45,717 bases of DNA from an uncultured Collinsella sp. (GTDB lineage Bacteria; Actinomycetota; Coriobacteriia; Coriobacteriales; Coriobacteriaceae), in assembly GCA_900544755.1 (NCBI GenBank), contig UQWQ01000006.1, positions 1-45,717 on the forward strand, in the 5' to 3' direction. The position numbers were made by a program, and so were the translations under genes. Positions 32,543 to 40,821 of this stretch are shown here, one piece after another. The notes below the pieces were generated by a model that worked only from the letters and a program-made list of their open reading frames with translations, ran no database searches and was not told the origin of the DNA. How positions within the stretch are numbered: position 1 is the first letter of the stretch; the number at the start of each line of letters is the position of its first letter.

Positions 32543-32627
32543 ACTATACGGCGGGTTTTGGACAGGCTTGAGCAGAGGGTGCGCGGTTTGGTAAACGTGC
32601 TAAAACCGGCGGTAAACGGTAGGTAAA
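32543..32627 (-). promoter_or_regulatory. ppdK promoter with three phased GGTAAA boxes
   Basis: On the minus strand TATAGT (complement of 32543-32548) is a good -10 without a good -35. Upstream, GGTAAA occurs on the plus strand at 32590, 32611 and 32622, 21 and 11 bases apart, i.e. on one face of the helix. The middle box is part of CGGTAAACGGTA (32610-32621), the reverse complement of the 12-mer before adhE. The pattern suggests an activator binding site. The rest of the 326-base gap (32468-32793) contains the repeat described next and no gene. Confidence 0.5.
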
Positions 32628-32738
32628 GGTGGTTACCTTATGAAGATACCACTACAAGGAAAGTGCAGGTCGGATGCGATGTTTTTGCTAAATCGCTTTA
32701 CCATTTATCAGCATTATTTCCAAGTATTCTCTTTGGTT

Positions 32739-32797
32739 AGCTAAAAGAGCCCCGTCCCAAATTAGCTACCCAAACAACCTTGTCCCAAGTGAGCTAC
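32739..32797 (-). repeat. tandem REP-like units at the ppsR stop codon
   Basis: Read on the minus strand from the ppsR stop, two units of pattern TAGCT-MAY-TTGGGAC-RRGG follow each other with a 28-base period. The second runs on into GGGGCTCTTTTAGCTA. The first TAG is the ppsR stop codon itself. The TTGGGAC core and the doublet layout resemble the repeats flanking the transposase at 7768-8544. A related single unit lies at 40789-40822. Confidence 0.65.
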
Positions 32798-33669
32798 TTT
32801 TGTTGAGCGCGGCGGACGGCACGGCGGGCTCTTGCCTCTTGAATCTCTTCAAGGTGAGCAATGATCTCGGCAGCGCTTTCCTCGATGGCTTTGCCGTCGG
32901 TACGCACAACAAAGCAGCCTAAGCGCTTCATGAGAGCACGAGCTTCCTCAAGCTCGCCGCGCACGCTCTCGGGCTCGGCATAGGAGCCGGCAACGGCACG
33001 GGCGTAGTCATCGCCCAAGCGGCTATCGCGAATTTCGGAAATCACATCGACGGTCGAAATCAGGCCGAACAGGTGCATCGGGTCAACCTCGTAAATCGAC
33101 TTGGGCGGCTCCATGCCATGCGCCAGTGGGACATTGGCGACCTTGTAGCCCTGATAGGCTAAATACATCGACAGCGGCGTCTTGGATGTACGCGACACAC
33201 CCAGCAGCACGATATCGGCACCCGACAGATCGTCGCAACCACGACCGTCATCGTGCTCAACGAAATACTCCATGGCCTCGATACGATGGAAATAGCGGTC
33301 ATCGGTCTTGTGAATCACGCCCGCAACGCACTTGGGCGGCACACCGATGAGCGACGACAGCACGGCAAGCGTCGGGCCGATCAGGTCGACCGAACGGATA
33401 TGCAGCATACCCAGGTAATCGAGCACGCGGGCGCGAAGCGCCGGATCGACAATGGTATGGAACACGGCGATATCGCGATGGTCGGCATCGACGCGCGGCC
33501 CCACAAATGACTTGACCTGCTCCACGGAGGTCACCTTGGGCAGGCGCAAAACGCGAAAAGCCCCTTCATCAAATTGCCCGGACGCCGCAAGCACCACCTC
33601 ACAAGCGGTATCGCCGAGCGAGTCGGAGATAACGATAACGGTGGGACGAGCGGTGACCGGGCAATCCAT
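32794..33669 (-). CDS. ppsR: PPDK regulatory kinase/pyrophosphorylase (DUF299)
   Basis: DUF299 proteins inactivate PPDK (or PEP synthase) by ADP-dependent phosphorylation of the active-site Thr and reactivate it by Pi-dependent dephosphorylation. The product is 291 residues, with the P-loop-like GVSRTSKT at residues 157-164. Other marks are VIVISDSLGDTA at the N-terminus, HKTDDRYFHRIEAMEYFVEHDDG, and LAYQGYKVANVPL. ATG at 33669 follows AAGGAG. It is downstream of glyS (34 bases) and just upstream of ppdK; glyQ-glyS-DUF299 neighbourhoods are known in Firmicutes as well. The adjacent substrate gene makes PPDK, not PEP synthase, the likely target. Confidence 0.94.
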   Translation of the reverse strand: MDCPVTARPTVIVISDSLGDTACEVVLAASGQFDEGAFRVLRLPKVTSVEQVKSFVGPRVDADHRDIAVFHTIVDPALRARVLDYLGMLHIRSVDLIGPTLAVLSSLIGVPPKCVAGVIHKTDDRYFHRIEAMEYFVEHDDGRGCDDLSGADIVLLGVSRTSKTPLSMYLAYQGYKVANVPLAHGMEPPKSIYEVDPMHLFGLISTVDVISEIRDSRLGDDYARAVAGSYAEPESVRGELEEARALMKRLGCFVVRTDGKAIEESAAEIIAHLEEIQEARARRAVRRAQQK

Positions 33670-33703
33670 GCGGGGCTCCTTTTGCGCTTATGCGCAGGCT
33701 GGC

Positions 33704-35800
33704 TTACTTTTTGCGGGCAAGCTCACCGATGTTGGCAATGCCGGAGAAAACGGCCTCGAAGCGGTTGAGCAGCTTAAGGCGATTATCGCGAAGCTGCTCG
33801 TCCTTGTCCATGACCATGACCTCATCGAAGAAACGGTCGATGGGCGCGCGCAGGGCGGCGAGGGCGGCAAATGCGGCCGGGTAGTCCTCGGCAGCAAGGG
33901 CGGCGTCGACGGCAGTCTGAGCGGCCTCGGAGGCGTCGGCGAGAGCAAGCTCGGCATCGCCCATCAGGCTACGGTCGTACTCCGCACCCAGCTCGGGCTT
34001 GGAGATATGCGCGGCGCGGGCATAGGCGGTGGCCAGGTTATCGAAGGTCTCGGCGTCGTTCTTGCGGGCCTCGTCGAGGGCGGCGCAGCGGGCGAAGAAG
34101 ACGGACGGGGCAATGATGTGCACCGCGGAGACGGCGGCAACGGTATCGGCCGGGATCTTCTCGTCGCGGGCCATGCTCACCAGGCGGCCATGGAAGAAGT
34201 CGCGAACCTGCTGGGCGACCTCGGCGGCGTCGAACTCAATGCCCTGCTCACTGTAGAGCTCAAGGGCGAAGTCGATAAGCGACGTGGGATCGATCGGCAG
34301 ACGGTCGCGCAGGATGTTGATGATGCCGATAGCGGCACGACGCAGCGCGTAGGGGTCGGAGGAGCCGGTCGGGGGCTCGCCGATGGCAAAGATACCGGCG
34401 ATGGTATCGAGCTTGTCGGCGCAGGCCACGATGCAGCCAGCGGTGCCCTCGGGCAGCTCGTCACCGGCAAAGCGGGGACGATAGTGATCGCGAATGGCAT
34501 GAGCGACCTCGTCGTTCTCCCCCATCGCGCAGGCGTAGTAACCGCCCATCACGCCCTGCTGGCTCGTGAACTCGATGACGGCGTTGGACACCAGGTCGGC
34601 CTTGCACAGGTGCGCGGCGCGAGCGGCATCGGCAGCCAGATGGGCGCCCAGATGGGCCTCGCGGGCAATAGCGAGCGCGAGCTGCTCAATACGCTCGGAC
34701 TTGGCGAGCACGCTACCGAGCTTCTCCTGGAAGGCGACCTTGGCCAGGCGCTCACGGAACTCGTCGAGGGAGATCTTCAGGTCCTCCTCGTAGAAGAACT
34801 TAGCGTCGTCCAGACGGGCGCGCACGACGCGCTCGTTGCCGTCGATCACGCGCTCGGCGTTCTCGGGCTTGCTGTTGGAGACGACCACGAACTCACGCGT
34901 CAGCTTGCCCTCGCCGTCATAGATCGGGAAGTAGCGCTGGTTGGTGAGCATGGACTCGCAGATAATCTCGTGCGGGACCTTGAGGAACTCCTCGTCGAAA
35001 GTACCGACGAGCACCGTCGGCCACTCGCAGAGGTTAATGACCTCCTCAAAGACCTTCTTGGGCGTATCGACATGGCAGCCGGGGCGAGCGGCCTCGACCT
35101 CGGAGATACCGGCAAGGATGGCCTCGCGGCGGCGCTCGGCAGAAAGCACGCCGGCGTCCTCGAGTACCTGCTCGTAGGCGGCGGGGCTGGCGACAACGTG
35201 GTCACCGGGGCCGAGCACGCGATGGCCGCGCGTGGTGTTGCCGCTCGTCACGTCGGCAAACGACACAGGCACAACATCCTCGCCCAGAAGGCAGCAAATC
35301 CAGCGGACTGGACGCACGAACGTCGCGTGCTCGTGGCCCCAGCGCTGGGAGCGGTAGTTGGGCCACTGCAGGCCGGTGATGGTCTTCTCGCACAGAGCGG
35401 TCAGAATCGGCGTAGCCGGTGCGGAGGGAATGTTCTTCTCAGCAAAGACGTACTCACGGCCGTCGGTGTCCTCGCGACGGACCAGATCCTCGGCAGCCAC
35501 ACCGCACTTGCGAGCGAAGCCCTGGGCGGCCTTGGTGGCGTTACCATCAGCGTCGAAGGCAATGTTGGCCGCGGGGCCACGCTTGACCTCGTGAACCTCA
35601 TCGGTCGCGGTGGCGACGTCGGCAACGAGCACAGCCAGGCGACGCGGGCTCGAGATCACACGGACCTCGCCGTGGGCCAGGCCGGCATCGTCCAAACCCT
35701 TGACGATCATGGTGCCGAGCTGCTTGACGGCATTGTTCAGCGGCGCGGAGGGCATCTCCTCCGTACCGATCTCAAACAGGAAATCCTTAGCGTCTGCCAT
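33704..35800 (-). CDS. glyS: glycyl-tRNA synthetase beta subunit
   Basis: The beta chain of the alpha2beta2 enzyme supports tRNA binding and recognition. At 698 residues it has the N-terminal FLFEIGTEEMPSAPLNNAV and QGFARKCGV. The HD-like region contains HLCKADLVSNAVIEFTSQQG followed by GVMGGYYA, and the C-terminal anticodon-binding DALR-like domain contains RLKLLNRF. ATG at 35800 is three bases after the glyQ stop, with GAGGTGG upstream. It is co-transcribed with glyQ and ppsR. Confidence 0.97.
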   Translation of the reverse strand: MADAKDFLFEIGTEEMPSAPLNNAVKQLGTMIVKGLDDAGLAHGEVRVISSPRRLAVLVADVATATDEVHEVKRGPAANIAFDADGNATKAAQGFARKCGVAAEDLVRREDTDGREYVFAEKNIPSAPATPILTALCEKTITGLQWPNYRSQRWGHEHATFVRPVRWICCLLGEDVVPVSFADVTSGNTTRGHRVLGPGDHVVASPAAYEQVLEDAGVLSAERRREAILAGISEVEAARPGCHVDTPKKVFEEVINLCEWPTVLVGTFDEEFLKVPHEIICESMLTNQRYFPIYDGEGKLTREFVVVSNSKPENAERVIDGNERVVRARLDDAKFFYEEDLKISLDEFRERLAKVAFQEKLGSVLAKSERIEQLALAIAREAHLGAHLAADAARAAHLCKADLVSNAVIEFTSQQGVMGGYYACAMGENDEVAHAIRDHYRPRFAGDELPEGTAGCIVACADKLDTIAGIFAIGEPPTGSSDPYALRRAAIGIINILRDRLPIDPTSLIDFALELYSEQGIEFDAAEVAQQVRDFFHGRLVSMARDEKIPADTVAAVSAVHIIAPSVFFARCAALDEARKNDAETFDNLATAYARAAHISKPELGAEYDRSLMGDAELALADASEAAQTAVDAALAAEDYPAAFAALAALRAPIDRFFDEVMVMDKDEQLRDNRLKLLNRFEAVFSGIANIGELARKK

Positions 35801-35803
35801 GGC

Positions 35804-36715
35804 TTACGCCACCTCGCCTTCCTGATCGGCATTCTCGTTGACTCCGGCGACCTCGGCCATGTAGGCCTCGCAGCACGCCTTGGCGACGGCGCGGACGCGC
35901 AGGATGTAGTTGGCACGCTCGACTGCGGACAGGGCGCCACGGGCATCGAGCAGGTTGAAGGCATGGCTGCACTTCATGACGCAGTCGTACGCCGGCAGCG
36001 GCAGTTTGCGCTCCAGGCAGGAGTGGCACTCGGCCTCATAGTCGTCGAACTTCTGACGCATCATCTCGACGTTGGCGACCTCAAAGTTGTAGGCACTGAA
36101 CTCGCGCTCGTTCTCCAGGAACACGTCGCCGTAGGTCATGGGCGTGCCGTCGGGCAGGTAGCTCCACACCAAGTCGTAAACCGAGTTGACGCCCTGGGCG
36201 TACATGGCGATACGCTCCAGGCCATAGGTGATCTCGACGGGCACGGGGTCGACCTCGATGCCGCCCACCTGCTGGAAGTACGTAAACTGCGTGACCTCCA
36301 TGCCGTTGAGCCAGACCTCCCAGCCAAGGCCCCAGGCACCGAGCGTCGGGCTCTCCCAGTCGTCCTCGACAAAGCGGACGTCATGGTCGTTGGGGTCCAG
36401 GCCAATGGCGGCCAGCGAACCCAGGTAGAGCTCCTGGGCGTTGACCGGCGAGGGCTTGATGAGCACCTGGAACTGATAGTAGTGCTGCATGCGGTTGGGG
36501 TTCTCGCCGTAGCGGCCGTCGGCGGGACGGCGGCAGGGCTGCGCATAGCAGGTGCGCCACTCGGCGGGACCGAGCGAGCGCAGCGTGGTCGCGGTATGGA
36601 AGGTACCGGCACCGACCTCGGAGTCATAGGGCTGCATAATGACGCAGCCCTGCTCGCCCCAGTACTGCTGGAGGCGCAGGATGATGTCTTGGAAGGAAAG
36701 CGATGAAGCGTTCAT
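35804..36715 (-). CDS. glyQ: glycyl-tRNA synthetase alpha subunit
   Basis: The alpha chain holds the class II catalytic site for glycyl-adenylate formation (303 residues). Diagnostic stretches are LQQYWGEQGCVIMQPYDSEV at residues 11-30, VGAGTFHTATTLRSLG, PSPVNAQELYLGSL and EVTYFQQ-type motif 3 surroundings (TQFTYFQQVGGIEVDPVPVE). ATG at 36715 has AGAGG nearby. A -10-like TATAGT (complement of 36762-36767) lies about 45 bases upstream, too close for a T-box leader. It is the first gene of glyQ-glyS-ppsR. Confidence 0.97.
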   Translation of the reverse strand: MNASSLSFQDIILRLQQYWGEQGCVIMQPYDSEVGAGTFHTATTLRSLGPAEWRTCYAQPCRRPADGRYGENPNRMQHYYQFQVLIKPSPVNAQELYLGSLAAIGLDPNDHDVRFVEDDWESPTLGAWGLGWEVWLNGMEVTQFTYFQQVGGIEVDPVPVEITYGLERIAMYAQGVNSVYDLVWSYLPDGTPMTYGDVFLENEREFSAYNFEVANVEMMRQKFDDYEAECHSCLERKLPLPAYDCVMKCSHAFNLLDARGALSAVERANYILRVRAVAKACCEAYMAEVAGVNENADQEGEVA

Positions 36716-36774
36716 GCCTCTAATATCCCCTCGTCGAAACGATTACACGGTTAGGTACTGTACTATAGCGGTTT

Positions 36775-37338
36775 TTAGTCGATAGCGCCGATACGGTTGA
36801 GCGGCCAGTAGCGCACAAGTGCAACGGCTATCAAGTCGGAGCGGTCGACCGGGCCAAAGTAGCGGGAGTCGGCAGAGTTCTCGCGGTTGTCGCCCATCAC
36901 CCACACACAGTCGTCAGGGACGGTGTAGGGATAGCTCACCTGAGCGCCGGGGGCTTGGACCGAAAGCGGCCAGCTCATGCCGGTCGTATAGTCTTCGTCG
37001 AGCGCCTGGCCGTCGACGACAACCTTGCCGTCCTGCAGGTCGACCGTCTGACCGGCCGTGGCGATGACGCGCTTTACCAGCACGTCATGCTCGGACGTGG
37101 CATCGGGGTTGTGGAACACCACGATATCGCCTTGCTTGACGGGCTGCCCAAGCTCGAGGCTGACCTTCTGCGCCAGAATCTGATCGCCGATCTCGATCGT
37201 ATCCTCCATGGAGCCGGTGGGCACCACAAAGGGCTCGACCACAAAGGTGCGGATCAGGAAGGTGGCCACGAGCGCGATTGCGATGACCGCGATCCACTCA
37301 AAGGCGCCCCTCAACGCGGAATGCTGCGATGGAACCAT
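36775..37338 (-). CDS. lepB: signal peptidase I
   Basis: LepB removes signal peptides at the outer face of the membrane. The product is a 187-residue single-pass protein with a hydrophobic segment at residues 14-33. The catalytic Ser43 is in PTGSMEDTI and the general base Lys89 in LVKRVIATAG. The C-terminal box VMGDNRENSADSRYFGPV is intact. ATG at 37338 has GAGGAG seven bases upstream and overlaps or abuts the trmD stop; GTG at 37344 would be too close to that site. It is the last gene of rpsP-khpA-rimM-trmD-lepB. Confidence 0.96.
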   Translation of the reverse strand: MVPSQHSALRGAFEWIAVIAIALVATFLIRTFVVEPFVVPTGSMEDTIEIGDQILAQKVSLELGQPVKQGDIVVFHNPDATSEHDVLVKRVIATAGQTVDLQDGKVVVDGQALDEDYTTGMSWPLSVQAPGAQVSYPYTVPDDCVWVMGDNRENSADSRYFGPVDRSDLIAVALVRYWPLNRIGAID

Positions 37339-37340
37339 TC

Positions 37341-38099
37341 TCACTCCTCGCTCTGCGAATACGAAGCGTCCAGAATCTCCTGCGCGTATGCGCGCTCCTG
37401 GGACGTAAGCCGCGCCGTCTCGATCAGGTCGGGACGCCAGCGGCAGGTGCGCTCGATGGCATTCTTACGGCGCCAGGCGTCAACCTTGGCATGGTCACCG
37501 CTCACGAGCACCGGCGGCACGCCCTCGCCGTTGAATTCAGCAGGGCGAGTGTACTGCGCATACTCGAGCAGGCCTCCGTCCTCGGCGGTCGAGAACGACT
37601 CGTCGACGTTGCTCATCTCGTCACCAAGGGCGCCGGGAATCAGGCGTACGACGGCATCGGCAACGACCATAGCGGGAAGCTCGCCGCCCGTGAGCACGTA
37701 ATCGCCGATCGACAGGCGCTCGTCGGCATACGCATAGGCACGCTCGTCGACACCCTCGTAACGGCTGCACACAAACAGCAAGCGCTCGCTTTTGAGCAGG
37801 CGCTCGGCCACATGCTGTGTAAAGGGCTCGCCACAGGGGGTAAAAAACACCACGGTGGGCTTAGGGCCCTCGGAGCTAATAGCCTCGATGGCCTCGGCAA
37901 TAGGCTCGACCTTCATGAGCATGCCCTGCCCGCCGCCGTACGGCTCGTCATCGACGGTACGATGGCGGTCGTGCGTCCAGTCGCGCAGGTTATACGCCTT
38001 AAAATCAAAAAGGCCGGCCTTGCGGGCGCGGCCCAAAATCGATGTGGACATGACGGGCTCAAACATCTCGGGAAAGACCGAAAGGGTCTCAATCAGCAT
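37341..38099 (-). CDS. trmD: tRNA (guanine-37-N1)-methyltransferase
   Basis: TrmD methylates G37 next to the anticodon to prevent frameshifting. The product is 252 residues and belongs to the SPOUT knot family. TLSVFPEMF at the N-terminus, DDEPYGGGQGMLMK, and the AdoMet knot with CSRYEGVDERA, SIGDYVLTGGELPAM and EDGGLLEYAQYTRPAEFNG are all typical. ATG at 38099 is preceded by GGGAGG at five bases. It follows rimM by ten bases. Confidence 0.97.
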   Translation of the reverse strand: MLIETLSVFPEMFEPVMSTSILGRARKAGLFDFKAYNLRDWTHDRHRTVDDEPYGGGQGMLMKVEPIAEAIEAISSEGPKPTVVFFTPCGEPFTQHVAERLLKSERLLFVCSRYEGVDERAYAYADERLSIGDYVLTGGELPAMVVADAVVRLIPGALGDEMSNVDESFSTAEDGGLLEYAQYTRPAEFNGEGVPPVLVSGDHAKVDAWRRKNAIERTCRWRPDLIETARLTSQERAYAQEILDASYSQSEE

Positions 38100-38109
38100 G
38101 TTGTCCTCC

Positions 38110-38631
38110 CTACTTGTCCATATCGATCAGGCCGTCCATAACGTGGACGGAAATTGTTCCTGTGTCGGGAAGATCGAGCACAACCTGCTCGATCACGGGA
38201 ATCAGTACCTCGCCGTACCGATCACCCTCGACAACCCAAACATCGTTAGCGGGCGTCGACATGATCTCGACGATCGTGCCGAGCGAACCGAAGCGCTCGT
38301 CGACCACCTCGCGACCCATCAGGTCGGTATAGGCGGCGTCGAGTGAATCGAGCTCAAAATCGTCACGATTTGCCAACACATAGCATCCCGTGATGCCCTC
38401 GGCGGCCGTCAAGTCGTCAATGCCCTCAAACGAGACCAGATCGCCATCGCCCGTATCGGTGACGGACACGACCGTGCAAAAGCGGTCGCGCTTGAGCGCC
38501 GGCGGCGTCAGGGCGACGCGCATACCCGGCTCTAATACAGAAGGAAGCCCCCGCAGCGGCTGCGCGAGGACCTCCCCCTTCCTTCCGTGCGGCTTGACCA
38601 CACGGGCGATGTTTTTGTACTGGGACCTCAA
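38110..38631 (-). CDS. rimM: 16S rRNA processing protein RimM
   Basis: RimM assists 30S head maturation and binds S19. The product is 173 residues. The N-terminal RimM barrel begins with ARVVKPHGRKGEVLAQPL and the C-terminal PRC barrel includes DLMGREVVDERFGSLGTIVE. The start is TTG at 38631, four bases after the khpA stop; no ATG or GTG suits better, because the conserved KPHG must lie about 10-15 residues from the N-terminus. Confidence 0.94.
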   Translation of the reverse strand: MRSQYKNIARVVKPHGRKGEVLAQPLRGLPSVLEPGMRVALTPPALKRDRFCTVVSVTDTGDGDLVSFEGIDDLTAAEGITGCYVLANRDDFELDSLDAAYTDLMGREVVDERFGSLGTIVEIMSTPANDVWVVEGDRYGEVLIPVIEQVVLDLPDTGTISVHVMDGLIDMDK

Positions 38632-38635
38632 GGTC

Positions 38636-38920
38636 CTAGCCCAGAACCTCTACCTCGACAGCAGTGTCGAGGCGAGCGGCCAGTGCACGGGCGAGCGTGC
38701 GAATGGCCTTGATGGTACGGCCACGACGGCCGATGACCTTAGCGACGTCATCCTCGGCGACCGAAACCTCGATCGTAGAGGCGTCGTCACCATCGATGAC
38801 CTCAAGGCTCACGGAATCCGGGTCGTCGACGATCTGAACAACGAGATATTCGACGAGATCGGCGATGCGATCTGAGAGCATTGCCTCACCCTCGAGCTGT
38901 GCAGCGTCAACCTCAGGCAC
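38636..38920 (-). CDS. khpA: KH-domain RNA-binding protein (KhpA-like)
   Basis: This is a 94-residue protein with one KH domain. The GxxG loop appears in VIGRRGRTIKAIRTLARA (residues about 63-80), preceded by DRIADLVEYLVVQIVDDPDS. KhpA proteins bind RNA with KhpB and affect cell elongation in Firmicutes; here the role is inferred from family only. GTG at 38920 has GAGGAG six bases upstream, adding 13 residues to the usual KhpA start at the internal ATG. It lies between rpsP and rimM, the standard position. Confidence 0.93.
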   Translation of the reverse strand: MPEVDAAQLEGEAMLSDRIADLVEYLVVQIVDDPDSVSLEVIDGDDASTIEVSVAEDDVAKVIGRRGRTIKAIRTLARALAARLDTAVEVEVLG

Positions 38921-38923
38921 GAT

Positions 38924-39265
38924 TTACTCCTCGGCGCCCTCAGCGGCCTCAGCGGCAGCCTTAGCGGCCTCGGCCTCTTTGGCGAGCTGCTTCTTGGACT
39001 TCTTGACGACGGTCTCGGTCTTCTCGCCCTCGTTGGCGGCCTTGACCAGAGCGGCGACGGCGTCGGTGAGCTGAGCGCCCTTGGACTGCCAGTCGGCGAT
39101 CTTCTCGAGGTCGAGGTTGATGGTCTTGGGGGCGGTCATCGGGTTGTAGCGGCCAACCTCCTCGATGATACGACCGTCACGCGGGGCGCGGGAATCGGCG
39201 ACGACGACACGGTAGTACGGACGCTTCTTAGCGCCGTGACGAGCAAGGCGAATCTTGACTGCCAA
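38924..39265 (-). CDS. rpsP: 30S ribosomal protein S16
   Basis: S16 helps 30S assembly. The core AVKIRLARHGAKKRPYYRVV is followed by ADSRAPRDGRIIEEVGRYNP and ADWQSKGAQLTDAV. The C-terminus carries an Ala/Glu/Lys-rich extension of about 35 residues, common in high-GC Gram-positives. The start is TTG at 39265, with GGAGGAG six bases before it, replacing the usual ATG. It is the first gene of a five-gene unit. Confidence 0.95.
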   Translation of the reverse strand: MAVKIRLARHGAKKRPYYRVVVADSRAPRDGRIIEEVGRYNPMTAPKTINLDLEKIADWQSKGAQLTDAVAALVKAANEGEKTETVVKKSKKQLAKEAEAAKAAAEAAEGAEE

Positions 39266-39394
39266 AGGAAACTCCTCCAACCAAGCAGCTTTAGGCTGCA
39301 ACTACAAACAAACAGTTGAACATAATACGCCATCGACGCGGGCAGGTGAAGTCCGTGAGACCAACTTCTTCGGTGTAGTCGAAGGCAAATCCAT

Positions 39395-39422
39395 ATCTTA
39401 GACAAGAATTCGCGATTTGCAA
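39395..39422 (-). promoter_or_regulatory. promoter of rpsP-khpA-rimM-trmD-lepB
   Basis: On the minus strand TTGCAA (complement of 39417-39422) and TAAGAT (complement of 39395-39400) are 16 bases apart. The leader before rpsP would be about 120 bases. It is divergent from the dinB promoter. Confidence 0.6.
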
Positions 39423-39454
39423 GCACATCCACGCACCCCACATGAGCTGCGCGG

Positions 39455-39460
39455 TATACT
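39455..39460 (+). promoter_or_regulatory. dinB -10 element, leaderless geometry
   Basis: TATACT ends six bases before the dinB ATG, so transcription would start at or next to the first codon. There is no ribosome-binding site. No good -35 is visible at 17 bases. A partial CGAAC-type LexA half-site (39478-39482) lies just inside the gene. Confidence 0.55.
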
Positions 39461-39466
39461 CATGCC

Positions 39467-40720
39467 ATGAATAGACGCGAACATACATACGGTTATGAAG
39501 ATGCTGCGGGCGTCACGCCGCCGCCCTGGACGGGGCCGGCGGTGGGCCTCATGGATCTCGATGCGTTTTTTGCGAGCGTGGAGATGCTCGACCATCCCGA
39601 GTGGCGCGGAAAGCCACTCATCGTGGGTGGCGATGCCGATTCCCGCGGCGTTGTGTCCACCTGCTCATACGAGGCGCGTCGCTTTGGCGTGCACTCCGCC
39701 ATGCCCTCGGCCGAGGCACGGCGCCTCTGTCCGCAGGCCATTTGGACGCATGGGCACTTTGATCGCTACCGCGAGGTGAGCGCGCAGGTCATGGCGATTC
39801 TTGCCGAAGAGACGCCGCGCGTTGAGCGCGTATCCATCGACGAAGCCTTTATCGATATCACACCGGGTCGTTTTGCGCCCGAGGACCCGCTGCTGGTTGC
39901 ACGGCGCATAAGCGACCGCGTGGCAGCGCTGGGAGTGACCTGTTCCATTGGCGCGGGCTGCAACAAGACGGTCGCAAAGATCGCAAGCGAGCGGGATAAG
40001 CCGTTTGGGCTGACCATCGTGCGCCCCGGAACCGAGCAGCGCTTTTTGGCCGCGCTGCCGGTATCTGCCATGAGCGGCATCGGGCGCTCGGCCGAGGAGC
40101 GACTGCGCCGCATGCGCATCTACACGCTCGGCGAGCTGTCACGCGCGCCGGAATCCACGCTAGCTGCAATTTTTGGCGTCAACGGCGAACGCATGCGCCA
40201 GCGTGCGCTGGGGCTCGAAATATCCGAAGTAACAAGCCTCGATGAGGAACGCGAGGTTAAATCCGTGAGCAATGAGCGCACCTTTGCGAAAGATTTGACT
40301 GAGCGTGGGGACATCGAAGCGGCGATTGCGCTGTTGGGAGAGTCGGTTGGACGCCGCCTGCGCCGTCAGGGACTGACGGGCGGCACGCTAACGCTCAAGC
40401 TTAAGTATTCGTATGGCAGCGGACGCACGGCGCAGCGGCGTCTTCCCCACCCCACCGACGACGAGAACATCTTTGTCGCGGTTGCGCTCGAACTGCTCGA
40501 CAACATCTGGCAGGAAGGCATGCATGTTCGCTTAGCAGGCATCGGCATGAGCGACTTTGACCATCAGGGCGGCATCCAGACCGACCTGTTCTGCGAAGTC
40601 GACGACCGCGGAGCCCAATCCAGCGACCGCCGCGAGCTCTCCGTCGCGATCGACGCCGTCCGAGACAAGTTCGGCGACACCGCCCTATCCTTCGGCCGCC
40701 AATCCCGCTTCAACGATTAA
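39467..40720 (+). CDS. dinB: DNA polymerase IV (Y-family)
   Basis: DinB is an error-prone translesion polymerase. The product is 417 residues. Catalytic Asp30 and the steric gate region lie in LMDLDAFFASVEML, and Asp/Glu of the second carboxylate motif in RVSIDEAFIDIT. Next come the thumb with SAMSGIGRSAEERLRRM and a little-finger domain with SVSNERTFAKDL. ATG at 39467 gives 28 residues before the conserved start and requires a leaderless mRNA. An internal ATG (codon 29) would also retain the active site but would start exactly at the motif. The end RQSRFND lacks an obvious clamp-binding QL-type tail. Confidence 0.95.
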   Translation: MNRREHTYGYEDAAGVTPPPWTGPAVGLMDLDAFFASVEMLDHPEWRGKPLIVGGDADSRGVVSTCSYEARRFGVHSAMPSAEARRLCPQAIWTHGHFDRYREVSAQVMAILAEETPRVERVSIDEAFIDITPGRFAPEDPLLVARRISDRVAALGVTCSIGAGCNKTVAKIASERDKPFGLTIVRPGTEQRFLAALPVSAMSGIGRSAEERLRRMRIYTLGELSRAPESTLAAIFGVNGERMRQRALGLEISEVTSLDEEREVKSVSNERTFAKDLTERGDIEAAIALLGESVGRRLRRQGLTGGTLTLKLKYSYGSGRTAQRRLPHPTDDENIFVAVALELLDNIWQEGMHVRLAGIGMSDFDHQGGIQTDLFCEVDDRGAQSSDRRELSVAIDAVRDKFGDTALSFGRQSRFND

Positions 40721-40741
40721 CCGCCTTTGGGCAAAAAGAAA

Positions 40742-40775
40742 GCCGGGCAGGTACGGAAAACCGCAACTGCCCGGC
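40742..40775 (-). terminator. terminator of the obgE-to-rsfS unit (convergent with dinB)
   Basis: GCCGGGCAG and CTGCCCGGC form the stem, with inner CGG/CCG pairs. On the minus strand it is followed by TTTCTTTTTG. It can also slow dinB transcripts, but on the plus strand there is no T-run. Confidence 0.85.
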
Positions 40776-40788
40776 GAAATGCACGAGG

Positions 40789-40821
40789 CTAGCTAAAAAG
40801 CCCCGTATCAAATGTGCTGTT
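40789..40821 (-). repeat. REP-like unit at the rsfS stop codon
   Basis: From the rsfS TAA, the minus strand reads CAGCACATTTGATACGGGGC then TTTTTAGCTAG. It aligns with the second unit after ppsR (TAATTTGGGACGGGGC, then TCTTTTAGCTAA) with a few substitutions. Both begin at or beside a stop codon and end in the same T-rich AGCTA tail. Confidence 0.55.

Noticed and set aside
33452..36706. 1084-residue open frame antisense to ppsR, glyS and glyQ
   Set aside because: It spans three clear genes on the opposite strand and has no start signal or conserved motif. It reflects absence of antisense stop codons in GC-rich coding sequence.
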